Shown here in pieces: positions 1 to 4,239 of a stretch of 5,230 nt of DNA (position 1 is its first letter; each line of letters begins with the position of its first letter). The stretch is taken from contig JAZULW010000087.1 in the NCBI GenBank assembly GCA_045603285.1, positions 1 to 5,230 on the forward strand. The letters run 5' to 3'. A model generated the notes under the pieces. That model ran no database searches. It was not told where the DNA came from and was given only the letters and a program-made list of their open reading frames with translations. This DNA comes from RGIG3009 sp045603285. GTDB lineage: Bacteria > Bacillota > Clostridia > Oscillospirales > Acutalibacteraceae. The position numbers and the translations under genes were made by a program.

Positions 1-59
1 AGATTCCCTTGTTTCTCCAGACGATATATAGGCGGTGCGGAAATTTTGTTGCGAAATTT

Positions 60-85
60 AAAAAATCCTGTCAAATTCCTGTCAA
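60..85. repeat. Left arm-type integrase repeat (candidate)
   Basis: The block holds two copies of TCCTGTCAA (66-74 and 77-85) at an 11-bp period behind a run of A. It matches 264-289 at 24 of 26 positions, differing only by T for C at 71 and 82. An 11-bp tandem placed on both sides of a tRNA-like core, with one block touching the integrase stop codon, is what arm-type binding sites of lambda-family integrases look like. Binding itself is inferred. Confidence 0.6.
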
Positions 86-91
86 AAAAAG

Positions 92-118
92 AAAAACCCG
101 CTGTTTTAGCGGGTTTTT
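92..118. terminator. Bidirectional intrinsic terminator
   Basis: AAAAACCCGCT, a 5-nt loop GTTTT, then AGCGGGTTTTT form a perfect 11-bp stem whose inner part is G+C rich. A-tracts and T-tracts lie on both sides, so it can work in either direction. On the minus strand it lies just beyond the CCA end of the tRNA-like core at 126-145, the normal place for a tRNA terminator. An element that supplies the tRNA 3' end plus a terminator would keep the target tRNA transcription unit working after integration. Confidence 0.75.
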
Positions 119-125
119 AAGGATA

Positions 126-145
126 TGGTGGAGACGAAGAGAATT
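126..145 (-). other. attP: Probable attachment-site core (tRNA 3' end)
   Basis: Read on the minus strand this is AATTCTCTTCGTCTCCACCA. That parses as part of a T-loop, a T-stem strand CTCTT, an acceptor strand CGTCTCC, the discriminator A and CCA. Beyond 145 the sequence no longer fits a tRNA (no proper GTTCGA T-arm and no anticodon arm), so only the 3' fragment is present. The acceptor strand with U70 would suit a tRNA-Ala, though that identity is a guess. Tyrosine integrases commonly use tRNA 3' ends as crossover sites, and the integrase gene lies about 145 bp away. Arm-like repeats on both sides suggest an intact attP rather than one end of an integrated prophage. Confidence 0.6.
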
Positions 146-263
146 ACTAACCCTGCATTTTGTTAAATTTTACAAGTTCACTATATCACAGAAAGTGGCT
201 TAAATCAAGGGTTTGTTAGCGTTTTTTTATTTTTTTGAATTGGCTTGAAAACTGCAATATTTG

Positions 264-289
264 AAAAAATCCTGCCAAATTCCTGCCAA
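264..289. repeat. Right arm-type integrase repeat (candidate)
   Basis: Two copies of TCCTGCCAA (270-278 and 281-289) at an 11-bp period follow six A residues. The block is nearly identical to 60-85 and in the same orientation. It ends at the base before the integrase stop codon, which would place an integrase binding site directly downstream of its gene. Confidence 0.6.
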
Positions 290-1408
290 TTACACGTCTT
301 CCAAAACGGACACGGCGCGTTCTTCTTCTCTCGGATAGAGGTGACTGTACGTGTTCCAAGTTTGCTGTACGTTGGAGTGGCCGAGGCGGCGAGAGATCTC
401 CATAATGTTTATTCCGGAGTTTGCCAAAAGGGAAGCGTGGCTATGACGGAAGTCGTGAATCCGGATATGCTCAAGGCCTGCCTCTTTGGAGAACTGGGTG
501 TTTTTGTGTTCGATGGTCGTGTCGCGAAGTGTAGAGGGGCCGCCACATACACGGAAATCGCCCGAAAAGCCTTTTATTTGCTTTTGGAGTAATCGGTGTT
601 GCTCTAAAATTAAAACGAGTTTTTGGGGTATTTGGAGCGTTCTATAGGACGATTTGTTTTTGGGCGGGGTTTCTTGATCGCCGCCTTTTGTTTTTTGGGC
701 AATGCTGCGGCGCACGTGGATGAGGTTGCCTTCGATATCCGACCATTTGAGGGCGTTGATTTCGCCTTTGCGCATACCGGTATAATAGGCGATATTGAAA
801 AACACGTAGAAGGCACTATCGCTCATCGAGTTATCTTTGTATTGTTCGGCCACGGCGATGAATTTGCGAAATTGATCGGGGGTGTAATAGTGTAATGCTT
901 CCTGCTCGTGTGTGAAATAGGCATCGCGGAATCGACCGACCTTTTTCAGCGTGTTTGTTTTCAAATAATCCATCTTAATGGCGAAGTTAATCAAGGCGTT
1001 TAATTCGCGATAAGCGTTATTTTTGGTGGTGATTTTGCTATCTTTCTCGGCGATGATATTCTTCCACTCCTGTAACCGTTTCGTGGTAAGATCTTCTAAG
1101 CGGTCTTTGGCCAAATAGGGGAGGATGTGGTTGCTCAGAATGGATTTGGTTTTTTCAAGCGAGGATTGCCTCACATCTTTTTTCTTGGCAAGAATGTATT
1201 CATCGTGCAGCATTTGTACGGTTATGTTTGAGGGGGAACCCGTTTCGCCGAGCTGATGCAATAAGGAAAGTTCTTCCATCTTTGCTTCGGCAGCACCATA
1301 CACACGCTTGGAAATTTGTCGGTGCTTACCGCTCGGATCCGTGTAATGGACAGCGACGCGGTATTGCGCTTTTCCGTCTTTGGTTTTTCCTGTCTTGTAG
1401 ATGGGCAT
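290..1408 (-). CDS. int: Tyrosine site-specific recombinase (phage integrase)
   Basis: This 372-residue protein catalyses integration and excision by cutting and rejoining DNA through a covalent tyrosine link. Residues 1-55 look like the N-terminal arm-binding domain (YRVAVHYTDPSGKHRQISKR region), about 60-165 like the SAM-like core-binding domain, and about 172-372 form the catalytic domain. The catalytic set is visible: R213 in TGMRKGE, a lysine near 250-252 (the exact residue is uncertain), H318 and R321 in HDFRH, H344 in LGHS, and the nucleophile Y354 in NTYSHLYP. Length is normal for the family. The ATG is preceded by TTGAGGT on the minus strand. The gene ends beside arm-type repeats and a tRNA-like core, so its own attachment site is probably the adjacent region. 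Its promoter would lie in 1409-1535, where I see only weak candidates. Confidence 0.97.
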   Translation of the reverse strand: MPIYKTGKTKDGKAQYRVAVHYTDPSGKHRQISKRVYGAAEAKMEELSLLHQLGETGSPSNITVQMLHDEYILAKKKDVRQSSLEKTKSILSNHILPYLAKDRLEDLTTKRLQEWKNIIAEKDSKITTKNNAYRELNALINFAIKMDYLKTNTLKKVGRFRDAYFTHEQEALHYYTPDQFRKFIAVAEQYKDNSMSDSAFYVFFNIAYYTGMRKGEINALKWSDIEGNLIHVRRSIAQKTKGGDQETPPKNKSSYRTLQIPQKLVLILEQHRLLQKQIKGFSGDFRVCGGPSTLRDTTIEHKNTQFSKEAGLEHIRIHDFRHSHASLLANSGINIMEISRRLGHSNVQQTWNTYSHLYPREEERAVSVLEDV

Positions 1409-1466
1409 AAAATTACCTCAAATTTTTAAAATCACTAATAAAAAGTCTTGCTTGACATTTTTCGAC

Positions 1467-1479
1467 GGCGGTAACCGCC
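1467..1479. promoter_or_regulatory. Palindrome in the int/immA divergent region
   Basis: GGCGGTAACCGCC is a perfect dyad centred on 1473. It lies in the 127-bp gap between the divergently transcribed integrase and immA genes. A TATATG hexamer at 1482-1487 just to its right could be a -10 for immA, and a TTGACA stands at 1452-1457, but the 24-bp gap between them is too long for a standard pair. The placement suits an operator or an activator-dependent promoter. No binding protein can be assigned. Confidence 0.4.
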
Positions 1480-1535
1480 TTTATATGCTCTTTTTCAGCA
1501 AAGCCATACACCTACAATGAAAATTGGAGGTGTTT

Positions 1536-1907
1536 ATGGTGGAAAAAGGAAAGTATTGTCAATCGAAGGAATTGGCACGACGGGTTTTGTCGGAATATGA
1601 GGTGCGGGAGTTACCGGTGGATGTGGCGGAGTTGTGTAGGCGAATGGGGATACAGGTTAAAACATACCGACCGAAAAACAGCAACCCAGGTCAAGCGTAT
1701 TTGCTCAATGGTAATCCCGTGATTCTTGTTAGTGTGCAAGAGCCTGTTGCTCAGCAACGTTTTATTTGTGCGCATGAAATGGGTCACATCCTAATGGGGC
1801 ATGTGGGAGCATGGCGAGATATTTCGAATAACAGCAATGTACCACGTGAGGAAAGAGAGCGGGCAGCTATGGAGTTTGCCGCCGAATTGTTAATGTTGCC
1901 CCAATAA
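1536..1907 (+). CDS. immA: ImmA/IrrE-family metallopeptidase, short C-terminus
   Basis: This is a predicted zinc metallopeptidase of the ImmA/IrrE family. Known members cleave Cro/CI-type repressors to induce a mobile element. The 123-residue protein has HEMGH at 80-84 (H80, E81, H84) and the downstream E-x-x-A-x-x-F-A pattern at 108-115, supplying the probable third ligand E108. The start is ATG 1536, because GGAGG at 1526-1530 sits 5 nt before it; a TTG at 1524 overlaps that SD and is rejected. The protein stops at LLMLPQ, immediately after the zinc-ligand helix, whereas the relatives I know usually continue for some tens of residues. Its last codons lie inside the 3' end of the convergent toxin gene, suggesting truncation by arrival of that module. 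It may still be active. The repressor at 2598-3044 is the likely substrate, although the usual same-strand immR-immA arrangement is absent. Confidence 0.85.
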   Translation: MVEKGKYCQSKELARRVLSEYEVRELPVDVAELCRRMGIQVKTYRPKNSNPGQAYLLNGNPVILVSVQEPVAQQRFICAHEMGHILMGHVGAWRDISNNSNVPREERERAAMEFAAELLMLPQ

Positions 1908-2360
1908 AGTGCTCTCAATGCTTAAAATATCCGGCTGTGTGCGGGAGAATTTTACACCTCGCCGAATCATAGCAAGCGTTTTCCGACATTTACCATCGAT
2001 TGTTTTTGCCAGATGTTCACTTGTGATGCGCAGATGATTGGTACCGATGGTGTATTCACGAACAATATATTTTTCCGATACAGGGAAAATATCTGAAATA
2101 ACAAAGGCTGCCAATTGATCATTGTCCAACTTTGTGACATGGAGGATATCGCAAGGCTTTCCCTCTTGCGTTCGTCGCTCAATGATTTTTTGATATTTTT
2201 CAACACGACTGCTCATGGGGACCATCCAAAACAAACCGGTGCGATCGTCCTTGAAAGCATAATAATGGGGACGATTTTGGTCTTTATTTCCTTTCAAAAA
2301 CGGATCAGGAAAATCAATGAAGAACTGATCCGAGACGATGTAAAATCCTCTGCTTGTCAA
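1890..2360 (-). CDS. Type III toxin-antitoxin endoribonuclease (ToxN/AbiQ, CptN-like)
   Basis: This 156-residue protein resembles type III TA toxins, which cut RNA and are held inactive by a repetitive RNA. Recognisable stretches are RGFYIVSDQFF (4-14), KGNKDQNRPHYYAF (23-36), the strongly conserved-looking GLFWMVPMSSRVEKYQKII (42-60), CDILHV (70-75) and MIRRGVKFSRTQPDIL (131-146). The start is a TTG at 2360-2358, because GGAGG (2373-2369) lies 8 nt upstream; longer in-frame starts run back through the terminator and antitoxin repeats. The upstream order of promoter, tandem RNA repeats, intrinsic terminator and toxin gene is the hallmark of type III systems. The 45-nt repeat with two copies is closest, from memory, to the CptIN subgroup. 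The 3' end overlaps immA by 18 bp. Family recognition is from pattern memory without a search. Confidence 0.8.
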   Translation of the reverse strand: MTSRGFYIVSDQFFIDFPDPFLKGNKDQNRPHYYAFKDDRTGLFWMVPMSSRVEKYQKIIERRTQEGKPCDILHVTKLDNDQLAAFVISDIFPVSEKYIVREYTIGTNHLRITSEHLAKTIDGKCRKTLAMIRRGVKFSRTQPDILSIESTLLGQH

Positions 2361-2382
2361 CTTTTGTACCTCCAAAAAAGAA

Positions 2383-2407
2383 ACCCTCCCGATCGTCTCG
2401 GGAGGGT
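2383..2407 (-). terminator. Intrinsic terminator between antitoxin RNA and toxin gene
   Basis: On the minus strand ACCCTCCCGA, loop GACGA, then TCGGGAGGGT form a perfect 10-bp stem followed by TTCTTTTTT (2382-2374). It lies between the RNA repeats and the toxin SD. In type III systems such a leaky terminator makes antitoxin RNA far more abundant than toxin mRNA. The T-tract runs directly into the toxin ribosome site. Confidence 0.9.
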
Positions 2408-2410
2408 GCA

Positions 2411-2526
2411 CCCGCCATTTATATACCGCATACGGGGCAGCGGTAAACTTTCGACCCGACCACTTATATACCGCCTATCGGTCAGCGGTAAACATTGCAG
2501 CATATACTGCCAATCCAGTATATGCT
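2411..2526 (-). ncRNA. Type III antitoxin RNA: two 45-nt pseudoknot repeats
   Basis: Two repeats with an exact 45-bp period (2456-2500, then 2411-2455 in transcript order) precede the toxin. In each, UACCGC pairs with GCGGUA (6 bp), and four bases of the intervening loop can pair with a downstream tail, making an H-type pseudoknot. The loop/tail pairs are CCGA/UCGG in the first repeat and CCCG/CGGG in the second: two positions changed on both sides with pairing kept. In known systems the toxin cuts the precursor into repeat units that then wrap and inhibit it. Transcript order is promoter (2538-2567), a leader hairpin (2526-2499), the two repeats, then the terminator. Confidence 0.88.
2499..2526 (-). 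promoter_or_regulatory. Leader hairpin at 5' end of antitoxin transcript
   Basis: AGCATATACTG and CAGTATATGCT make a perfect 11-bp inverted repeat around a 6-nt loop. It starts only about 5-10 nt after the expected transcription start. As RNA it would be a stable 5' stem protecting the antitoxin precursor. As DNA it could be an operator just downstream of the promoter. The sequence does not decide between them. Confidence 0.55.
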
Positions 2527-2537
2527 TTTGCACCCAT

Positions 2538-2567
2538 AATATAACATATTGATATTTCGTTTGTCAA
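2538..2567 (-). promoter_or_regulatory. Sigma-A promoter of the type III TA module
   Basis: TTGACA (2567-2562) is followed by an 18-bp spacer and TATATT (2543-2538); shifting by one gives TTATAT with a 17-bp spacer. It lies about 30 bp beyond the repressor stop codon, with no terminator seen between, so read-through from the repressor gene may also feed the module. Confidence 0.85.
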
Positions 2568-2597
2568 TGGTAATGTTTCACAAAAAAATCGTGAGGA

Positions 2598-3044
2598 TTA
2601 TAGTTTAAGATCCGGTGCGGCATCAAGTTTCTCTTGTGAAGTGATTGCCGGCTTATCATCGGATCCATCATAAGCGGCGAGGGGGATAGTAGCACCGCCT
2701 TCGGACGGTGCTTTTTCTTGTTCGGGTTGAATGTCCAACAATTTATCGACGTGAGGTTGAACGAGCGGTTTGTCACGATAGGAGGTGATGACTTCGCTTT
2801 CGTGAGAAGAAAGAATAGTTGTATCACTTGCTGGGATAACGCTGATATCGTTATCTACCAAATATAGGACAGGGAGATTGAGCTTGTGTGCGTATTCTTG
2901 CACGGTATCAATTTTGGGTGTACGTTCCCCTTTTTCGTAACGGCTGATAACTTGCTTAGTTGTACCTACAATTTTAGCTAATGTTTCTTGCGTCATTTTA
3001 TTGTGCGTTTTGCGATATAGGATCAGTTTTTCTCCAAAAGTCAT
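2598..3044 (-). CDS. Cro/CI-type HTH repressor (ImmR-like)
   Basis: This 148-residue protein is the likely lysogeny repressor. Residues 2-65 are an HTH_3 (XRE) domain, with the helix-turn-helix at about 18-43 (TQETLAKIVGTTKQVISRYEKGE). A segment resembling ImmR-type repressors follows (LSSHESEVITSYRDKPLVQPHVDKLL, 78-103). The tail from 104 is polar and probably disordered, with an isolated IPLAAYDGS patch at 120-128. There is no S24/LexA peptidase domain, so RecA-driven self-cleavage is not expected; cleavage by the ImmA homologue at 1536-1907 would fit. The start is ATG at 3044-3042, with GAGG 9 nt upstream; a TTG at 3050 is too close to that SD. Its promoter (3071-3099) faces away from the early promoter, the classic genetic switch layout. 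Confidence 0.9.
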   Translation of the reverse strand: MTFGEKLILYRKTHNKMTQETLAKIVGTTKQVISRYEKGERTPKIDTVQEYAHKLNLPVLYLVDNDISVIPASDTTILSSHESEVITSYRDKPLVQPHVDKLLDIQPEQEKAPSEGGATIPLAAYDGSDDKPAITSQEKLDAAPDLKL

Positions 3045-3070
3045 AAACAATCACCTCATTAATCATTTTC

Positions 3071-3099
3071 AATATACAGGAATCATCACTATTTGTCAA
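3071..3099 (-). promoter_or_regulatory. Repressor promoter (PRM-like)
   Basis: TTGACA (3099-3094), a 17-bp spacer, then TATATT (3076-3071), a nearly ideal sigma-A promoter on the minus strand, about 27 bp from the repressor start codon. Its -35 is 47 bp from that of the rightward early promoter. Sequence between and around them (AATCAT at 3061 and 3081, CCAAACGG at 3139) may hold operators. Confidence 0.9.
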
Positions 3100-3146
3100 T
3101 ATTTTGGGGACAAAAAACTTTTTTTGAAAAAAATATCACCAAACGG

Positions 3147-3175
3147 TTGACAAAACTGAAAAGTAATGGTAATAT
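3147..3175 (+). promoter_or_regulatory. Rightward early promoter (PR-like)
   Basis: TTGACA (3147-3152), a 17-bp spacer and TAATAT (3170-3175) make a strong promoter divergent from the repressor. CCAAACGG (3139-3146) abuts its -35, and the related 19-bp dyad at 3189-3207 lies about 6-10 bp past the expected start. Its transcript would cross the first 280-bp RNA unit in antisense before reaching the HTH gene at 3565. Confidence 0.88.
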
Positions 3176-3188
3176 CCAATTGAAGTCG

Positions 3189-3207
3189 CCAAATGGATGA
3201 TTTTTGG
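3189..3207. promoter_or_regulatory. Candidate operator, CCAAA-N9-TTTGG dyad, copy 1
   Basis: CCAAATGGATGATTTTTGG is nearly identical to 3763-3781 (one difference) and shares its left part with 3139-3146. The ends are an inverted repeat. Its position just downstream of the early promoter suits a repressor or Cro-type binding site. The regulator is not assigned. Confidence 0.5.
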
Positions 3208-3239
3208 GAATCGTACAATTCTCGTATCAAAAAAGAGAC

Positions 3240-3267
3240 GCCGCCTTGCATACGATTGCAAGGCAGC
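3240..3267 (-). terminator. Intrinsic terminator of RNA unit copy 1
   Basis: An 11-bp stem (3267-3257 with 3250-3240) with a 6-nt loop is followed, five bases on, by TTTTTT (3234-3229) on the minus strand. One pair is G-U on the minus strand but C-A on the plus strand, which supports leftward transcription. It would stop the RNA before the repressor promoter. Confidence 0.75.
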
Positions 3268-3366
3268 ATCCTAAGACTATTGCGGTAGCAGGTGATAACA
3301 TAAAGCGTTCAGTTTTACATTACCGGCGTATCGTACCGCTTTTACCTGCGTAGGCGTTAACGCGTC

Positions 3367-3453
3367 TTAACGTATCCCGAACGTGATCCGACGAACTGGT
3401 AGTCGCCCCGCAACACGGGAGGGCCTCATAAGAAACTTAGACAGTTTCTCCAT
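3367..3453 (-). CDS. Possible 28-residue peptide in RNA unit copy 1
   Basis: An ATG at 3453-3451 follows AAGGAGGTGATG, an ideal ribosome site, with GGAGG 9 nt upstream. It encodes 28 residues beginning MEKLSKFLMRPSRVAG and ending RRITFGIR. The first 16 residues are identical in copy 2, then a one-base length difference shifts the frame and the C-termini diverge. The start codon lies in a hairpin, and a CCUCC downstream could pair with the SD, so translation may be restrained. The basic peptide has no membrane segment. It may be a real small protein, a leader peptide, or only a structured RNA that happens to look coding. Confidence 0.4.
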   Translation of the reverse strand: MEKLSKFLMRPSRVAGRLPVRRITFGIR

Positions 3454-3485
3454 AAGGCATCACCTCCTTAATTCAGGATACGAGA

Positions 3486-3514
3486 ATTGTACCATTTTTA
3501 AAAGCAACTGTCAA
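3486..3514 (-). promoter_or_regulatory. Promoter of RNA unit copy 1
   Basis: TTGACA (3514-3509), a 17-bp spacer and TACAAT (3491-3486) on the minus strand. The -10 lies inside the terminal inverted repeat GTACAATTCTCGTAT, so anything binding that repeat would block it. It diverges from the HTH gene at 3565. Confidence 0.85.
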
Positions 3515-3564
3515 CAAATTGCAGACAAAAAAGTGAATATTGCATTATACAAGAGGGTTGAAGT

Positions 3565-3774
3565 ATGAGTGTGAGAGATTTGGTGCTAGAGAAATTTAAG
3601 AGCGAGGCGGCTTTCGCACGTCACCTTGGATGGAGCAGGCAACGGCTCAACAAGATCACAAATTTGCACAAGAGTCCGACCGTACAGGAGATCAACGAGA
3701 TTGCTATTGGACTTGGAAAGAGCGCAAGTGAAGTTTATCTTATTTTTTTGCGCAATTTGTCACCAAACGGATGA
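3565..3774 (+). CDS. Small Cro-like HTH DNA-binding protein
   Basis: A 69-residue protein that is almost entirely one helix-turn-helix domain. Helices about 14-32 carry EAAFARHLGWSRQRLNKITN, followed by a helical segment (PTVQEINEIAIGLGKSASEVYLIF). By size and position, first gene after the early promoter and facing the repressor, it is the best Cro analogue. ATG 3565 has AGAGGG 7 nt upstream. Its stop codon lies inside the second CCAAACGGATGATTTTTGG dyad, so its own 3' end may be an operator. Confidence 0.82.
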   Translation: MSVRDLVLEKFKSEAAFARHLGWSRQRLNKITNLHKSPTVQEINEIAIGLGKSASEVYLIFLRNLSPNG

Positions 3775-3781
3775 TTTTTGG
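3763..3781. promoter_or_regulatory. Candidate operator, CCAAA-N9-TTTGG dyad, copy 2
   Basis: CCAAACGGATGATTTTTGG spans the end of the HTH gene and its TGA stop. It differs from 3189-3207 by a single base despite lying in coding sequence, and similarity continues a few bases on each side. This argues for a DNA function or recent duplication. No promoter is evident just beside it. Confidence 0.45.
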
Positions 3782-3804
3782 AAAGGCTGTAAGAGAGGTG
3801 CTTT

Positions 3805-4005
3805 ATGTCTAAACACAGATTGTTTCGTTATATGAAAAAATACGGTGATCGACAAGAAGATGTTGCCGCAGCTCTGGGGATTTCGAGAACGACTCTTTCA
3901 AAGAAAATGAACGGGAACTTCTGTTTTACGCAGTCGGAGATTGCAACCATAAAGAGAAGATACCATTTGACGCCGGAACAGTTGGTAGAGATATTTTTTA
4001 GCTAA
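3805..4005 (+). CDS. Small XRE/Cro-type regulator, DUF739-like
   Basis: This 66-residue protein matches the pattern of small phage regulators of the DUF739 type: a helix-turn-helix at about 17-36 (QEDVAAALGISRTTLSKKMNG), then FTQSEIATIKRRYHLTPEQLVEIFF, in which the F-T..E...I......L.....IFF spacing is characteristic. It binds DNA by inference. ATG 3805 has GAGG 6 nt upstream. It is 30 nt after the previous gene and 15 nt before the next start, so the three are probably one early transcript. Confidence 0.83.
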   Translation: MSKHRLFRYMKKYGDRQEDVAAALGISRTTLSKKMNGNFCFTQSEIATIKRRYHLTPEQLVEIFFS

Positions 4006-4020
4006 AAAAGAAGGATGCTT

Positions 4021-4239
4021 ATGAAAAAAAGTATAACAGAGAGTGTAAAAGAACAACCCCGCGCGTGGGAACGTGCAGGGTTGAAAAACCAACAAGAATA
4101 TAACGAACTTCTAAACCGATTGGGATATAAGGAAGCTGTCCTCGATGATTATGTACCTGGTCAAGGGTTTAGGACGGCGACGGTGCTTCATATCGGCAAC
4201 GGTATTTTTGTCATGGTAGAACGGCTTGACGCAGATTAG
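4021..4239 (+). CDS. Small phage protein of unknown function
   Basis: A 72-residue protein I do not recognise. The N-terminal half is charged and helical (ESVKEQPRAWERAGLKNQQEYNELLNRLGY). The C-terminal half looks like a short beta-rich region (TATVLHIGNGIFVMVERLDAD). There is no signal peptide, membrane segment or cysteine motif. ATG 4021 is chosen because AAGGA lies 5 nt upstream; the ATG at 4015 overlaps that SD. Its stop overlaps by 3 bp the stop of the convergent zinc-ribbon gene. Confidence 0.65.
   Translation: MKKSITESVKEQPRAWERAGLKNQQEYNELLNRLGYKEAVLDDYVPGQGFRTATVLHIGNGIFVMVERLDAD

Larger units (their letters stand above)
3229..3479 (-). ncRNA. Candidate structured small RNA, copy 1
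   Basis: A transcript of about 250 nt is predicted from the promoter at 3486-3514 to the T-run at 3234-3229. In order it has an SD-like GGAGG (3467-3463), and a long hairpin with outer stem GCCUUAU/AUGAGGC and inner stem GAAACU/AGUUUC (3448-3443 with 3437-3432). A helix UAAGAC/GUCUUA (3369-3364 with 3277-3272), a helix GCAGGU/ACCUGC (3349-3344 with 3293-3288) and AAAGCG/CGCUUU (3342-3337 with 3307-3302) follow, then the terminator. In the second copy the corresponding helices change on both sides and still pair, with wobbles that are G-U only on this strand. I do not recognise the family. It could act in trans, or as an antisense RNA on the early transcript. Confidence 0.72.
3198..3492. repeat. 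Duplicated RNA unit, copy 1
   Basis: This block recurs at 4573-4869. It begins with a shared 15-bp flank (TGATTTTTGGGAATC), then GTACAATTCTCGTAT at 3213-3227, and ends with the exact reverse complement at 3478-3492. Near the right end about 90 bp are almost identical between copies; the middle differs but keeps base pairing; CGTTAACGC and ATCCCGAACGTG blocks are partly conserved. I see no transposase and no flanking target duplication. Confidence 0.9.

Noticed and set aside
126..200. A complete tRNA gene on the minus strand
   Set aside because: Only the last about 20 nt fit; beyond that there is no consistent T-arm, anticodon arm or D-arm.
9..203. Open frame crossing the left arm repeat, terminator and tRNA-like core
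   Set aside because: It runs through non-coding signals, has no SD, and its sequence is low-complexity basic residues.
245..1410. Plus-strand open frames within 245-592, 623-895 and 1228-1410
   Set aside because: All lie antisense to the integrase, whose catalytic motifs are clear, and none has a convincing start region.
2411..2500. Direct repeats as a CRISPR array
   Set aside because: There are only two contiguous 45-bp units with no spacers, no cas genes, and pairing within each unit that fits an antitoxin RNA.
2115..2552. Long plus-strand open frame across the toxin gene and antitoxin repeats
   Set aside because: It is antisense to a recognisable protein gene, RNA repeats and terminator, and has no SD or family pattern.
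3458..3470. Plus-strand CATCACCTCCTTA resembles the 3' end of 16S rRNA (anti-Shine-Dalgarno)
   Set aside because: It is simply the complement of a very good SD on the minus strand, placed correctly before an ATG; no other 16S sequence is nearby.
3198..3492. The duplicated unit as a MITE or miniature insertion sequence with 15-bp terminal inverted repeats
   Set aside because: There is no flanking target duplication, similarity extends 15 bp beyond the left inverted repeat, and the inverted repeat overlaps a working -10. Internal compensatory changes and a strand-consistent terminator fit an RNA gene better, although past mobility cannot be excluded.
3213..3492. Retron-like non-coding RNA because the unit ends are inverted repeats
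   Set aside because: No reverse transcriptase is encoded, and the predicted transcription start lies within one repeat while the terminator precedes the other, so the ends would not pair in the RNA.
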